A stretch of DNA of 64,000 nucleotides, taken from assembly GCA_963793785.1 (NCBI GenBank), contig CAWCBH010000003.1:558001-622000 (forward strand), given 5' to 3'. Origin of the DNA: CAWCBH01 sp963793785 (GTDB lineage Bacteria; Actinomycetota; Thermoleophilia; Solirubrobacterales; 70-9). Shown here one piece after another: positions 26,621 through 35,771 of this stretch. The notes below the pieces were generated by a model. It was not told the origin of the DNA, ran no database searches, and worked only from the letters and a program-made list of their open reading frames with translations. A program made the position numbers and the translations under genes. Every line of letters starts with the position of its first letter. Positions within the stretch are counted from its first letter, which is position 1.

Positions 26621-27937
26621 ATGGACTTCGCACTTACCGAGGAGCAGCAGGAGTTCAAGGACCACTGCCGCAGATTCGCTCGCGAGGTGATCCGGCCCGC
26701 CGCCCGCCGCCATGATGCCGAGGAGAGCACCCCCTGGGAGGTCCTCCAGCAGGCCCGGCGGGAAGGCCTCCAGGGGCTCGAGCACCTGCAGCGGATGGCC
26801 GGCGACGCCGACGGCCAGATGTCGGTGATCTACGCCGAGGAGATGCACTGGGGATGCGCCGGGATTGCTCTGGCGCTCTCGGGCTCCTCGCTGGCAGCGG
26901 CCGGGATCGCCTCCTCGGGAACCCCCGAGCAGATCGCCCGCTGGGTCCCGGAATGCTTCGGCCTCGGCGAGGAGATCAAGCTCGGCGCCTACGCCGTCAC
27001 CGAGCCGCAGGCGGGCTCCGACGTGAAGAGCCTGAAGACGACCGCCAAGCGCGACGGCGACGACTGGATTCTCGACGGCACCAAGGTCTTCATCACCAAC
27101 GGCGGCATCGCCGACGTGCATGTCGTCGTCGCCGCGGTCGACCCGGCCCTGGGTACTCGCGGCCAGGCCTCGTTCATCGTCGCCAAGGGGACGCCCGGCC
27201 TCAGCCAGGGCAAGAAGGAGACCAAGCTCGGGATTCGCGCCTCGCACACGGCCGAGATCGTGCTCGAGGACTGCCGGGTCCCGATGGAGAACCTGCTCGG
27301 GGGCCCCGAGAAGCTGGAGCGCAAGCTGGAGCGGGCGCGATCGGGCCAGAAGTCCCGCTCCGCCGATGCGCTGGCGACCTTCGAGGTGACCCGGCCCTTG
27401 GTCGGCGCCTCGGCGCTGGGGATCGCCCAGGCCGCCTATGAATGGACGCTCGAATACCTCGACGGCCGCTCCGAGAACGGCGTCGGGCTGCTGGAGACGC
27501 AGCGGGTCCAGCAGGTCCTCGCCGACGTCGCGACCGAGATCGAGGCGGCACGGCTGTTGGTCCAGCGAGCTGCCTGGATGGGGCGCAACGGGGTGCCGAT
27601 GACCGGCGGCCAGGGCTCGATGTCGAAGCTGAAGGCCGGCGACGTGACGATGTGGGCGACGACGCAGCTGATGGACCTTGTCGGCCCCTTCGCCTGGAGC
27701 GTCGAGTGCCCGCTGGAGAAGTTCTTCCGCGACGCCAAGATCTACCAGCTGTTCGAGGGCACGGCCGAGATCCAGCGGCTGGTGATCTCGAGGATGCAGG
27801 CGCGCCGCTACCGGGAGCAGCTCTTGCTCGGGGTCGAGGTCGCGGCGGAGGCGATCAACGCAGCAGGCGCCTCCAACGGCGCGGTCGCTCCCGGTTCCCG
27901 TCCGGCGAGCGGCGAGCCGCAGCCGGCGACGGCGTAG
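26621..27937 (+). CDS. Acyl-CoA dehydrogenase
   Basis: A 438-residue enzyme of the short/medium-chain dehydrogenase family: MDFALTEEQQEFKDHCRRF, GAYAVTEPQAGSDVKSLKT, WILDGTKVFITNGGIADVH and the catalytic glutamate in LFEGTAEIQRLVISR. Unlike the pair at 19936/21120 this is the ordinary homotetramer type. The extra 40-residue C-terminal tail is Ala/Pro/Gly-rich and low in structure. AAAGGGA precedes the ATG. Regulated probably through the palindrome at 26552. Confidence 0.9.
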   Translation: MDFALTEEQQEFKDHCRRFAREVIRPAARRHDAEESTPWEVLQQARREGLQGLEHLQRMAGDADGQMSVIYAEEMHWGCAGIALALSGSSLAAAGIASSGTPEQIARWVPECFGLGEEIKLGAYAVTEPQAGSDVKSLKTTAKRDGDDWILDGTKVFITNGGIADVHVVVAAVDPALGTRGQASFIVAKGTPGLSQGKKETKLGIRASHTAEIVLEDCRVPMENLLGGPEKLERKLERARSGQKSRSADALATFEVTRPLVGASALGIAQAAYEWTLEYLDGRSENGVGLLETQRVQQVLADVATEIEAARLLVQRAAWMGRNGVPMTGGQGSMSKLKAGDVTMWATTQLMDLVGPFAWSVECPLEKFFRDAKIYQLFEGTAEIQRLVISRMQARRYREQLLLGVEVAAEAINAAGASNGAVAPGSRPASGEPQPATA

Positions 27938-27946
27938 CGCCCGGCC

Positions 27947-28661
27947 TCAAGGACGCAGGGAGCGCTCCAGCCAGCGCAGCGCCACCGCCCCCAGCTCGGG
28001 ATCGTGCTGGACGGAGCGGTGGTGCCCGCCGCCGATCACGACCAGCTTGCGTGGCTCGCCGGCTCGCTCGTAGAGCTCCTCGGACCAGCTGACCGGAACC
28101 TGATCGTCGCCGCGGGCGTGGAGGATGATCAGCGGCTTCGGGGCCGACCAGCGCGACCGCCTCGCGCAGGTCGTGCTCCTCGAGCCAGGCCCCGAGCGCC
28201 CGCTCGTCGGCGCGCATCTCGAGGCTTCCCCGCCGCAGCCCGTCGAGCAGCATCCGCTCCCCGGCCGGGCAGATCGCGATCACGCCGCGGATCGAATCCT
28301 CGACCGCCGCCGCGTGAACGGCCACGAAGCCGCCCATGCTCGACCCCCGCACGCAGACGCGGCCGGCGTCGACCCCTTCGACCTCGCCGAGCAGCCGGGC
28401 GAAGCGGGCCGCGTCTGCGATCGCCGCCGGGGACATCTCGCCCTCGGAGGCGCCGTGGCCGCGCTGGTCGTAGGCGACCGCCGCCCAGCCCATGCCGCTG
28501 GCGAGGCGGGCGAAGTCGACGTGGTTCTCCTTCCGCGAGCCGGCCCCGTGGACGACGACGATCCCCAGCCAGGGAGGATCGGACTCCGGCAGCCAGAGCT
28601 CGTAGGCGAGCCCGCCGTGGCTGCCGCGGCGGGTGGCGGCCCTGGGGGGCGGAAGCCTCAT
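27947..28661 (-). CDS. Alpha/beta hydrolase, one frame break
   Basis: N-terminal part: GIVVVHGAGSRKENHVDFA (oxyanion HG), YDQRGHGASEGEMSPAAIA, nucleophile GSSMGGFVAVHAA. The frame breaks at the four-G run 28140-28143; with three Gs it continues VGPKPLIILHARGDDQVPV (acid) and VVIGGGHHRSVQHDPELG (catalytic histidine) to a TGA at 27947. About 237 residues in all. A serine hydrolase, probably an esterase or thioesterase; substrate unknown. Confidence 0.82.
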
Positions 28662-28711
28662 GGCGGAGATCCTGCCGCACCGGCGCCCCCAGGCGTCACA
28701 ATCCCCGATCC

Positions 28712-30019
28712 ATGAGCGCCGGTAACGCAGAGACGATCCCCGGCTCGGACCCGGTCGCCGGGTCCGCGGTCTATCCGCACGGCAGCCGGGTCAACGACCG
28801 CGGCCACCTCGAGGTCGGGGGCTGCGACGTCGTCGACCTGGCGGCCGAGTTCGGCACCCCCGCCTACATCTATGCCGAGGACGACATGCGCGACCGGGCC
28901 CGCGCCTATCTCGGCGCCTTCGCCGAGCTGACCGATCGCTTCGAGGTCCTCTACGCGAGCAAGGCCTTTCCCTGCAGCGCGGCCTACCGGCTCTTTCGCG
29001 AGGAGGGCCTGTCGGTGGACGTCGCCTCCGGCGGCGAGCTGCACCTGGCGCTGGCCGCCGGCTTCGACCCGGCTCGGATCCACATGCACGGCAACAACAA
29101 GACCGACGACGAGATTCGCTTCGCGGCCCGGGCCGGTGTCGGGCACCTGATCCTCGACTCCTTCGACGAGATCGAGCGCTGCGAGCGATTGCTGGAGCAG
29201 CGACGGCGGGTCCTGATCCGCGTCACCCCCGGGGTCAGCCCCTCCACCCACGACTACGTCAGCACCGGGCAGCTGGACTCGAAGTTCGGGTTCGGGCTCG
29301 AGGACGGACTCGCCGCGCAGGCGATCGAGCGGGTGCTGGCCTCCGAGAAGCTCGAGCTGGTGGGGCTGCACGCGCACCTCGGCTCGCAGATCTTCGAGCT
29401 GGAGCCCTACAAGCTGGCGATCCGCGCCCTCGGCGAGCTGGCCGGCGAGTGGTGTGAGCTGGTCAACGTCGGCGGCGGGCTGGGCATCGCCTACACCGCC
29501 GAGGACAGCCCGCCGTCGATCTCCGCCTACGCCGAGGTCAAGGTGCGAGGGGTGGAGGAGGTCTTCGCCTCGGCGCCGCGGGTGCTGATCGAGCCGGGCC
29601 GGTCGCTGGTCGGAAACGCCGGGGTCACCGCCTACACCGTCGGCACCGTGAAGGAGATTCCCGGCGTTCGCACCTACATCGCCGTCGACGGCGGCATGTC
29701 GGACAACCTGCGGCCGATGCTCTACGGGGCCCGCTACGAGGCGATCGTCGCCGACCGCGCCGACGCCGCGCCCGATTCGGCGGTCACGATTGCCGGCATG
29801 CACTGCGAGTCCGGCGACATCCTCGTCCGCGACGCGCAGCTTGCCGCGCCGGCTGTCGGCGACGTCCTCGTCACCCCCGCGACCGGGGCCTACGGGCACG
29901 CGATGGCGAGCAACTACAACGGCGTCCTGCGGCCGCCGGTGGTCTTCTGCCGCGGCGGCGACGCCCGAATCGTCGTGCGGCGGGAGACCTTCGCCGACCT
30001 GACCTCGCGCGATGAGTAG
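28712..30019 (+). CDS. lysA: Diaminopimelate decarboxylase
   Basis: A 435-residue PLP enzyme catalysing the last step of lysine synthesis. The PLP lysine is in LYASKAFPCSAAYRLF, GGELHLALAAGFDPARIHM and GNNKTDDE are family typical, VNVGGGLGIAY is the phosphate loop, EPGRSLVGNAGVTAY and CESGDILVRD hold the substrate-binding and catalytic cysteine. It overlaps the following homoserine dehydrogenase start by 8 bases. ATG at 28712 follows no clear ribosome site. Confidence 0.93.
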   Translation: MSAGNAETIPGSDPVAGSAVYPHGSRVNDRGHLEVGGCDVVDLAAEFGTPAYIYAEDDMRDRARAYLGAFAELTDRFEVLYASKAFPCSAAYRLFREEGLSVDVASGGELHLALAAGFDPARIHMHGNNKTDDEIRFAARAGVGHLILDSFDEIERCERLLEQRRRVLIRVTPGVSPSTHDYVSTGQLDSKFGFGLEDGLAAQAIERVLASEKLELVGLHAHLGSQIFELEPYKLAIRALGELAGEWCELVNVGGGLGIAYTAEDSPPSISAYAEVKVRGVEEVFASAPRVLIEPGRSLVGNAGVTAYTVGTVKEIPGVRTYIAVDGGMSDNLRPMLYGARYEAIVADRADAAPDSAVTIAGMHCESGDILVRDAQLAAPAVGDVLVTPATGAYGHAMASNYNGVLRPPVVFCRGGDARIVVRRETFADLTSRDE

Positions 30020-32270
30020 CAGCGCCGTCCGCATCGGGCTGCTGGGCCGCGGCACGGTCGGCGCCGCCTTCGCGGAGCTCGTGCAGGAGCGTTCGGCGAC
30101 GGTCGAGGCGGCGACCGGCAGGCGGCCGGAGGTCAGCGGAGTCCTGACCCGCAGCGAGGGCGACTTCGAGGCGATCCTCTCCTCCTCGGACATGATCGTC
30201 GAGCTGATGGGGGGGACCGACCCGGCCCGCGACCACGTTCTCGCGGCGCTGCGGGCCGGCAAGCCGGTGGTGACCGCGAACAAGCAGCTGCTGGCGCAGT
30301 TCGGCGACGAGCTGCTCGACGCCGCCCGCGCGGCCGGGGTGCAGATGCGCTTCGAGGCGGCCGTCGCGGGGGTGATCCCGATCATCCGCGTGATCCAGGA
30401 GAGCTTCGGGGTCACCGACGTGAGCAAGGTGTTCGGGATCGTCAACGGCACCACCAACTTCATCCTCAGCGAGATGGCGGCGACCGGCGCCGCCTACGCG
30501 GAGACGCTGCAGCGCGCGCAGGACCTGGGCTATGCCGAGGCCGACCCGACCGAGGACGTCAACGGAGCCGATGCGGCCGCGAAGATGGCGATCCTCGCCC
30601 GGCTCGCGTTCCACACGCCGGTGACGCTCGACGCAGTCTCCTACGAGGGCATCGAGCGGGTGGCGCCCGACGACCTCGCCTACGCCAAGGAGCTGGGGCT
30701 GTCGCTGAAGCTGCTCGGTGTCGCCGAGCGGCTCGAGGACGGCATCAGCGTGCGCGTCTTCCCCTGCTTCCTCTACCCCGGCCACCCGCTGGCCCCGGTC
30801 GAGGGCCCGTTCAACGCGGTGATGGTCGAGGCCCCCGCGATCACCGAGGTGACGATGTCGGGCCCCGGGGCCGGCGGCATCCAGACCGCCTCGGCGGTGC
30901 TGGGCGACGTGGTTTCGATCCTCTCCGGCGAGGCACCCGTGCACGAGACCCGAACCGAGCTGCCGATCGTCACCGACGTCAGCTCCTCCTTCTACCTGCA
31001 CCTCGAGGTCGCCGACCGGCCCGGGGTCCTGGCCCAGGTCGCCGAGGTGCTGGGCCGCAACGGGATCTCGGTCAAGAGCGTCGTCCAGCGCGGGATCGGC
31101 GACGACGCGCGGCTGGTGATGGTCATGCACGAGTGCCGGGAGGCGGCCTTCGGGGCTGCGGTGGAGGAGATCGCGGGCCTCGACTTCATGCGCTCCGCGC
31201 CCCGCTCGATCCGGGTGATCGAGGAGGAGTTCGTGTTGACCGTCCCGTTGATCGAGCGCTACCGGGACCGGCTGCCGCTCGAGGACGGGGACCCGATCGT
31301 GAGCCTGAACGAGGGGTCGACGCCGCTGGTCGCGGCGCCGCGCCTTTCGGAGCGGGTCGGCGCCGATGTCTGGCTGAAGCTGGAGGGGGTCAACCCGACC
31401 GGAAGCTTCAAGGACCGGGGGATGACGCTGGCGGTGTCGCGGGCCAAGGGGAGGGGGGACGAGGCGGTGATCTGCGCCATCACCGGCAACACCGCCGCCA
31501 GCGCCGCCGCCTACGCGGCGCGGGCGGGCATGCGCGGCGCGGTGATCGTGCCGGAGGGCAAGATCGCGATCGGCAAGCTGGCGCAGGCGCTGATGCACGG
31601 GGCCCGGGTGATCGCCCTGCGGGGCAACTTCGACGACGCGCTGCGGATCGTGCGCGAGCTGGCCGACCGCCACCCGATCGAGCTGGTCAACTCGGTCAAT
31701 CCCTACCGGATCGAAGGCCAGAAGACGGCTGCCTTCGAGCTGCTCGACGAGCTCGGCGAGGCGCCGCAGGCGCTGGCGATACCGGTCGGCAACGCCGGCA
31801 ACGTGACCGCCTACTGGCGCGGGTTCGTCGAGCGCGGGACGGCGCCGGTCCTGTTCGGGTTCCAGGCCGAGGGAGCGGCGCCGCTGGTCGAAGGGAAGCC
31901 GGTGCAGAACCCGGAGACGGTCGCCTCGGCGATCCGGATCGGCAACCCGGCTCGCTGGGAGGAGGCGATGGACGCCTTCACCGCCTCGCGCGGACGCGTC
32001 GCCGCCGTCTCCGACGAGCAGATCCTCGACGCCTACCGCTGGCTGGCCGCCAACGAGGGCGTCTTCTGCGAGCCGGCCTCCGCCGCCTCGGTGGCCGGCA
32101 TCCTCGCCCACGGCCTGCCGGCGCCCGACGGCGGCTCGCCGCCGCAGACCCTCGTCTGCGTCCTCACCGGTCATGGGCTCAAGGACCCCGACACGGCGCT
32201 CGGCAAGGCGCCGGCGGTGGTCAACTGCGCGAACGAGCTGGCGGAGGTCGAGCGGGCGGTGTTCGACTAG
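30012..32270 (+). CDS. Homoserine dehydrogenase fused to threonine synthase
   Basis: One 752-codon frame. Residues 1-410 are homoserine dehydrogenase: IGLLGRGTVGAAFAEL, GKPVVTANKQLLA, GYAEADPTEDVNGADAAAK with the catalytic lysine region, and an ACT domain about 327-400 (VADRPGVLAQVAEVLGRNG) for threonine feedback. Residues 412-752 are threonine synthase: LIERYRDRLPLEDGDPIVS, PLP lysine in NPTGSFKDRGMTLAVSR, AIPVGNAGNVTAYWRG. The two act two steps apart around homoserine kinase (33144). They are normally separate genes. At the junction a TTGACC could be an overlapping TGA/TTG, so a one-base change would split them. Confidence 0.88.
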   Translation: MSSSAVRIGLLGRGTVGAAFAELVQERSATVEAATGRRPEVSGVLTRSEGDFEAILSSSDMIVELMGGTDPARDHVLAALRAGKPVVTANKQLLAQFGDELLDAARAAGVQMRFEAAVAGVIPIIRVIQESFGVTDVSKVFGIVNGTTNFILSEMAATGAAYAETLQRAQDLGYAEADPTEDVNGADAAAKMAILARLAFHTPVTLDAVSYEGIERVAPDDLAYAKELGLSLKLLGVAERLEDGISVRVFPCFLYPGHPLAPVEGPFNAVMVEAPAITEVTMSGPGAGGIQTASAVLGDVVSILSGEAPVHETRTELPIVTDVSSSFYLHLEVADRPGVLAQVAEVLGRNGISVKSVVQRGIGDDARLVMVMHECREAAFGAAVEEIAGLDFMRSAPRSIRVIEEEFVLTVPLIERYRDRLPLEDGDPIVSLNEGSTPLVAAPRLSERVGADVWLKLEGVNPTGSFKDRGMTLAVSRAKGRGDEAVICAITGNTAASAAAYAARAGMRGAVIVPEGKIAIGKLAQALMHGARVIALRGNFDDALRIVRELADRHPIELVNSVNPYRIEGQKTAAFELLDELGEAPQALAIPVGNAGNVTAYWRGFVERGTAPVLFGFQAEGAAPLVEGKPVQNPETVASAIRIGNPARWEEAMDAFTASRGRVAAVSDEQILDAYRWLAANEGVFCEPASAASVAGILAHGLPAPDGGSPPQTLVCVLTGHGLKDPDTALGKAPAVVNCANELAEVERAVFD

Positions 32271-32274
32271 CGCC

Positions 32275-32597
32275 TTGGGCCCGGCCGTCGAGTTCCTTTG
32301 GTGGAGAGAGTGCCCCTCCTGGGAGCGGGCGCTGCGAGACCTGCGCGAGGAGATGGAGGCGGCCGGGATCGCACCCGGAGCGCCTCGAGGTGATCGAGCT
32401 GGAGACCGAAGAGGATGCGTTCCGGCACCGGTTTCCGGGCTCGCCGACGATCAGGGTCGACGGCGACGGACATCCAGCCGCCCGGCCCCGAGCAGCCGAT
32501 CGGCCTAACCTGCCGCGTCTACCGACGCCGCGACGGCCGCGTCTCGCCGCTGCCGGATCGAGCCGACGTGCGGGAGGCGCTGCGGAGGAGACGATGA
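32275..32597 (+). CDS. Thioredoxin-fold protein with CPSW motif, two frame breaks
   Basis: TTG start 5 bases after the preceding stop. The frame yields VEFLWWRECPSWERALRDL then breaks; removing one G at 32377-32378 gives IAPERLEVIELETEEDAFR, HRFPGSPTIRVDG and a second single-base removal near 32465 gives TDIQPPGPEQPIGLTCRVY ending at the TGA 32595. The product is about 106 residues, thioredoxin/glutaredoxin fold, with the single cysteine of a CPSW motif plus a later C in LTCRVY. The FPGSPTIRVDG segment holds the cis-proline. Similar small proteins occur in actinobacteria; the role is unknown. Confidence 0.7.
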
Positions 32598-32601
32598 GGA
32601 C

Positions 32602-33142
32602 ATGAGCGAAGGCATCTCGATTGGCGATTCGGCGCCGCCGTTCTCGCTGCCCGACACCGGCGGCGAGACGCACGACTTCGGCGCGAGCTCGGAGGGGGCA
32701 GGCGGCGACAGTCGTCTACTGGACCTGCAACCACTGTCCCTACGCCCTGGCCTGGCACGAGCGGCTGCTCGCGGTCGCCCGGGACTACGGCGAGCGCGGT
32801 GTCCGCTTCCTGGCCGTCAACTCCAACGACGCCGAGCGCTACCCGGCCGACTCCTATGCGGCGATGCAGGAGCGGGTCGGGCGCGAGGGCCCGTGGCCGC
32901 ATCCCTACCTCCACGACGAGACCCAGGAGGTCGCCCGCGCCTTCGGCGCTGCCAAGACGCCGGACGTATTCGTCTTCGACGCCGACCTGAAGCTGCGCTA
33001 CCGCGGCGCTCCCGACGCCGACTACGACGATCCCGACCAGGGCGCGGACTGGGCTCGGGAGGCGATCGACGCCGTTCTCGACGGTCGCGAGGTCGAGCGC
33101 CCCGAGACCGATCCGGTCGGCTGCGGGATCAAGTGGAGATGA
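32602..33142 (+). CDS. Redoxin/AhpC-TSA-like thioredoxin-fold protein, one frame break
   Basis: Starts with ISIGDSAPPFSLPDTGGET (peroxiredoxin-like N-terminus). A frame break falls in the five-G run 32694-32698; four Gs restore EGQAATVVYWTCNHCPYAL with a CNHC redox pair, then RFLAVNSNDAERYPADSY, HPYLHDETQEVARAFGAAK and TPDVFVFDADLKLRYRG. About 179 residues. Family members (CNHCPY type) are thiol oxidoreductases of unclear substrate. It sits two genes from homoserine kinase in the threonine cluster. Confidence 0.78.
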
Positions 33143-33143
33143 G

Positions 33144-34022
33144 TTGACCAGCCGCCGCCGGCTTGTCCGCGTTCCCGCCTCCTCGGCCAACCTGGGGCCC
33201 GGCTACGACGTCCTGGCGGCGGCGCTGGCGCTGCACCTGGAGCTGGAGGTGGAGGAGACCGGGGAGTTCTCGGTCGACACCGGCGGCCTGGCGGTCTCCG
33301 AGGACCGCGACAACCTCGTCGTGCGGGCATTCGAAAGCCTGCAACCGGCCGACGGCTTCACGTTCCGGATCCGCAGCGAGATCCCGCTCGCCCGCGGGTT
33401 CGGATCCAGCGCCGCTGCGATCGTCGCCGGGCTGGCCGCCGCGGATCACCTCTTCGAGCTGGCGCTCTCGCCGGCGCAGATGCTGGCCCGGGCGGCGGAG
33501 CTGGAGGGCCACCCCGACAACGTCGCCGCGGCGATCCACGGCGGCTTCGTGATCTGCGGCAGCGACGACGGCGTCCCCGCCGCGGTTCGCTTCGATCCGC
33601 CGGAGGGCCTGGAGGCGGTGGCGGTGATCCCCGCCGAAGAGGTCTCGACGGAGCGGGCCCGGGCGGCGATTCCCGAGCAGCTGCCGATCGCCGACGCGAT
33701 CGCCAACCTGGGCGCGGCGTCGCTGCTGGTGCTGGGGTTGCAGCGCGCCGACCTGGCGCTGGTCTCGCGCGGGTTGGTCGATCGGGTTCACCAGCCGCGC
33801 CGGCGCGACCTCTACCCGCGCTCGATGGAGATCGTCGAGGCGGCGGCCGACTTCGGTGCGCTCGGGGCGACGATCTCCGGGGCCGGCCCGGGCTTGCTGG
33901 CCTGGACGACCTGGCAGGACGCCGGCAGGGTCAGCGGGGCGCTGGAGCAGCGCTGCGACGGCTGGGCCGAGGTCCGCCGGCTGCCCTTCACGCCGCACGG
34001 GATGGACGTGCCGGAGCTATGA
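33144..34022 (+). CDS. thrB: Homoserine kinase
   Basis: A 292-residue GHMP kinase that phosphorylates homoserine for threonine synthase. VRVPASSANLGPGYDVLAA is the substrate motif, ARGFGSSAAAIVAGLAAAD the ATP loop, GHPDNVAAAIHGGFVI and GATISGAGPGLLAW complete the fold. TTG start two bases after the redoxin stop. With lysA and hom-thrC this makes an aspartate-pathway cluster on the plus strand. Confidence 0.92.
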   Translation: MTSRRRLVRVPASSANLGPGYDVLAAALALHLELEVEETGEFSVDTGGLAVSEDRDNLVVRAFESLQPADGFTFRIRSEIPLARGFGSSAAAIVAGLAAADHLFELALSPAQMLARAAELEGHPDNVAAAIHGGFVICGSDDGVPAAVRFDPPEGLEAVAVIPAEEVSTERARAAIPEQLPIADAIANLGAASLLVLGLQRADLALVSRGLVDRVHQPRRRDLYPRSMEIVEAAADFGALGATISGAGPGLLAWTTWQDAGRVSGALEQRCDGWAEVRRLPFTPHGMDVPEL

Positions 34023-34041
34023 GGATCCGTGGGCGGCCGGC

Positions 34042-34473
34042 TCAGTCCAGCAGGCCGACCTGGCGCAGGATCGAGACGCTGTCGGAGTAGACGTCCTTGC
34101 GCTTGACGAGGCCGTCCTCGAACGGGATCACGTCGAGGCCGTCCCAGCGCACGGTCTTGCCGGTCGGCTCCGCCACGAGGTCGCCGCGGCGCATCGTCTC
34201 CGCGTGGGTCGCGCTGGCCGTCCATTCCTGGACCACCAGGTCCTCGCGGACGTAGAGACGGCGGGTCGCGAAAGCGATGTCGGGCCAGGTCGCAAAGATC
34301 GCGCCGATGTGCTCGCGCACCTCATCGCCGCTGGCGGACTCGCCGGCAGTGTGGTTGTCGAAGACCATGTCGGGCGCGTGCATGGCGACGATCGCATCGA
34401 GGTCGTGATCGTTCCAGGCCTGGTTGTAGCGCTCGATCAACTGCGTGAGGTCGCCGGCGTCGGATTCGGCCAC
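34042..34473 (-). CDS. SnoaL-like ester cyclase family protein
   Basis: A 143-residue protein from GTG 34473: LTQLIERYNQAWNDHDLDA, VAMHAPDMVFDNHTAGESA, VREHIGAIFATWPDIAF and VRWDGLDVIPFEDGLVKRK give the cone-shaped NTF2/SnoaL fold. Members include polyketide cyclases and uncharacterised hydrolases. A minus-strand GATTAT just before the start suggests a leaderless transcript. Function not assigned. Confidence 0.8.
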   Translation of the reverse strand: MAESDAGDLTQLIERYNQAWNDHDLDAIVAMHAPDMVFDNHTAGESASGDEVREHIGAIFATWPDIAFATRRLYVREDLVVQEWTASATHAETMRRGDLVAEPTGKTVRWDGLDVIPFEDGLVKRKDVYSDSVSILRQVGLLD

Positions 34474-34518
34474 GGGCGATAATCCTCTCACGCTGCAGGC
34501 CGACGAGAGGAGACGGAG

Positions 34519-34896
34519 ATGGATGGCGACGGCTACTCGGTCCTGAACCTGAACGACTTCGAGCGGATGGACGGGTCGGGGGAATGCACCTGGAGGCTGG
34601 CCCGCAAGTCGCTCGACGTCAGCGCCTTCGGGATGAACATCGTCGACATCGGGCCCGGGGGCGGGATCCCCGAGCACACCGAGGACGACCGCGACCACGA
34701 GGAGGTCTTCATCGTCCTCGAGGGCGATGCGACAGCGGTCATCGACGGGGTCGAGCAGGAGGCTCCGCAGGGGACGTTCGTGCGCGTCTCCCCGGCGGTG
34801 CGGCGACAGATCCGCAACGACGGCGAGGCAGCGGCCCGCGTCCTGATCGTCTCCGCGCCGCGCTCCAGCGGCTACGAGCCGATGGGCTGGGGCTAA
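34519..34896 (+). CDS. Cupin-domain protein
   Basis: A 125-residue single-domain cupin with GGAGACGGAG before the ATG. Motif 1 HTEDDRDHEEVFIVLEGDA supplies metal ligands, then VIDGVEQEAPQGTFVRVSP and VLIVSAPRSSGYEPMG. Small cupins of this kind often bind a metal and act in sugar or small-molecule chemistry; nothing more specific can be said. Confidence 0.85.
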   Translation: MDGDGYSVLNLNDFERMDGSGECTWRLARKSLDVSAFGMNIVDIGPGGGIPEHTEDDRDHEEVFIVLEGDATAVIDGVEQEAPQGTFVRVSPAVRRQIRNDGEAAARVLIVSAPRSSGYEPMGWG

Positions 34897-34903
34897 GACT
34901 TTG

Positions 34904-34956
34904 GGCCGGCGCGGTCAGCGCCGGCACAGGCAGGTCAGGCGCCGAAGGCGCCGCAA
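34904..34956 (-). repeat. Double-hairpin intergenic repeat, copy C
   Basis: On the minus strand TTGCGGCGCCTTCGGCGCC, TGACCTGCC, then a stem GCCGGCGC/GCGCCGGC. Same order and spacing as 43332-43385 and 43920-43971. It separates the cupin gene end from the ParA gene end and may terminate both transcripts. Confidence 0.75.
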
Positions 34957-34968
34957 TTATCTCGGCGA

Positions 34969-35760
34969 CTAGGCCGGCGCCAGCTCGGCGGCCAGGCGCT
35001 CGACCTCCGCCTGGGGCTGCGGCATCTCCAGCCGCCTGAACACCTCGTCGGCCAGGCGCAGGTAGTCGACGCCGCGGTCGGGGCGATAGTCGAGGATCGG
35101 CACCGCCCGCTCGGCCGACTCGGCGTAGGCGATCGAGCGCCGGACGACGGTCTCGAAAACCGCGGCGCCGAAGTGCTCGCGCAGGGTCTCCAGGGTCTGG
35201 CGGGCGTGCTTGGTGCGCATGTTGGCGATGTTGAGGACGATTCCGAGGATCTCCAGCTCGGGGTTGAGGTTCTCCCGCGCCAGCTCGATCACCTCCAGCG
35301 CCTGCTCGACCCCCTGCAGCGAGAAGTACTCGGCCTCGGTGGACAGCAGCGCCCGGTCGGCGGCGCAGAGGGCGTTGACGGTCAGCAGCCCGAGCGTCGG
35401 CGGGCAATCGATGAGGATCACGTCGTAGCGGCGCTTGGCTTCGCGCAGCGCGTTGCGCAGCGTCAGCTCCCGCCCCATCTTTCCGGACAGCATCAGCTCC
35501 GCCTCGGCGAGACCGAGGTTGGCGGGGATCACCTGGCCGTGTATCGCGTCGACGGCGCGCGCCTGGCCCATCAGCACCTCGCCGAGCGTCGGTTGGGCGG
35601 CGGGGTCGACGTCGAAATAGTCGGAGAGGTTCCCCTGCGGGTCGGCGTCGACGGCGAGCGTCTCCAGCCCGACGCGTCCGAACACGTCCGCGAGCGAGCG
35701 GGCCATCGTCGTCTTTCCGGTGCCGCCCTTCTGGGACAGCACCGCGATCGTCGTCGCCAT
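34969..35760 (-). CDS. ParA-family ATPase without adjacent ParB
   Basis: A 263-residue deviant Walker ATPase: KGGTGKTTMARSLADVFGR, AVDADPQGNLSDYFDVDPA, VILIDCPPTLGLLTVNALC and IVLNIANMRTKHARQTLET. Sequence is like the chromosomal ParA/Soj type used in origin or protein cargo segregation. No parB or centromere sites are next to it, so it may move another cargo. ATG start confirmed by continuous motif spacing. Confidence 0.9.
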   Translation of the reverse strand: MATTIAVLSQKGGTGKTTMARSLADVFGRVGLETLAVDADPQGNLSDYFDVDPAAQPTLGEVLMGQARAVDAIHGQVIPANLGLAEAELMLSGKMGRELTLRNALREAKRRYDVILIDCPPTLGLLTVNALCAADRALLSTEAEYFSLQGVEQALEVIELARENLNPELEILGIVLNIANMRTKHARQTLETLREHFGAAVFETVVRRSIAYAESAERAVPILDYRPDRGVDYLRLADEVFRRLEMPQPQAEVERLAAELAPA

Positions 35761-35771
35761 CGCGCGGCAGC

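Noticed and set aside
29871..32174. A 767-codon minus-strand frame opposite hom-thrC
   Set aside because: Composition is Arg/His/Asp-rich without domain signals; the plus strand holds two clear enzymes.
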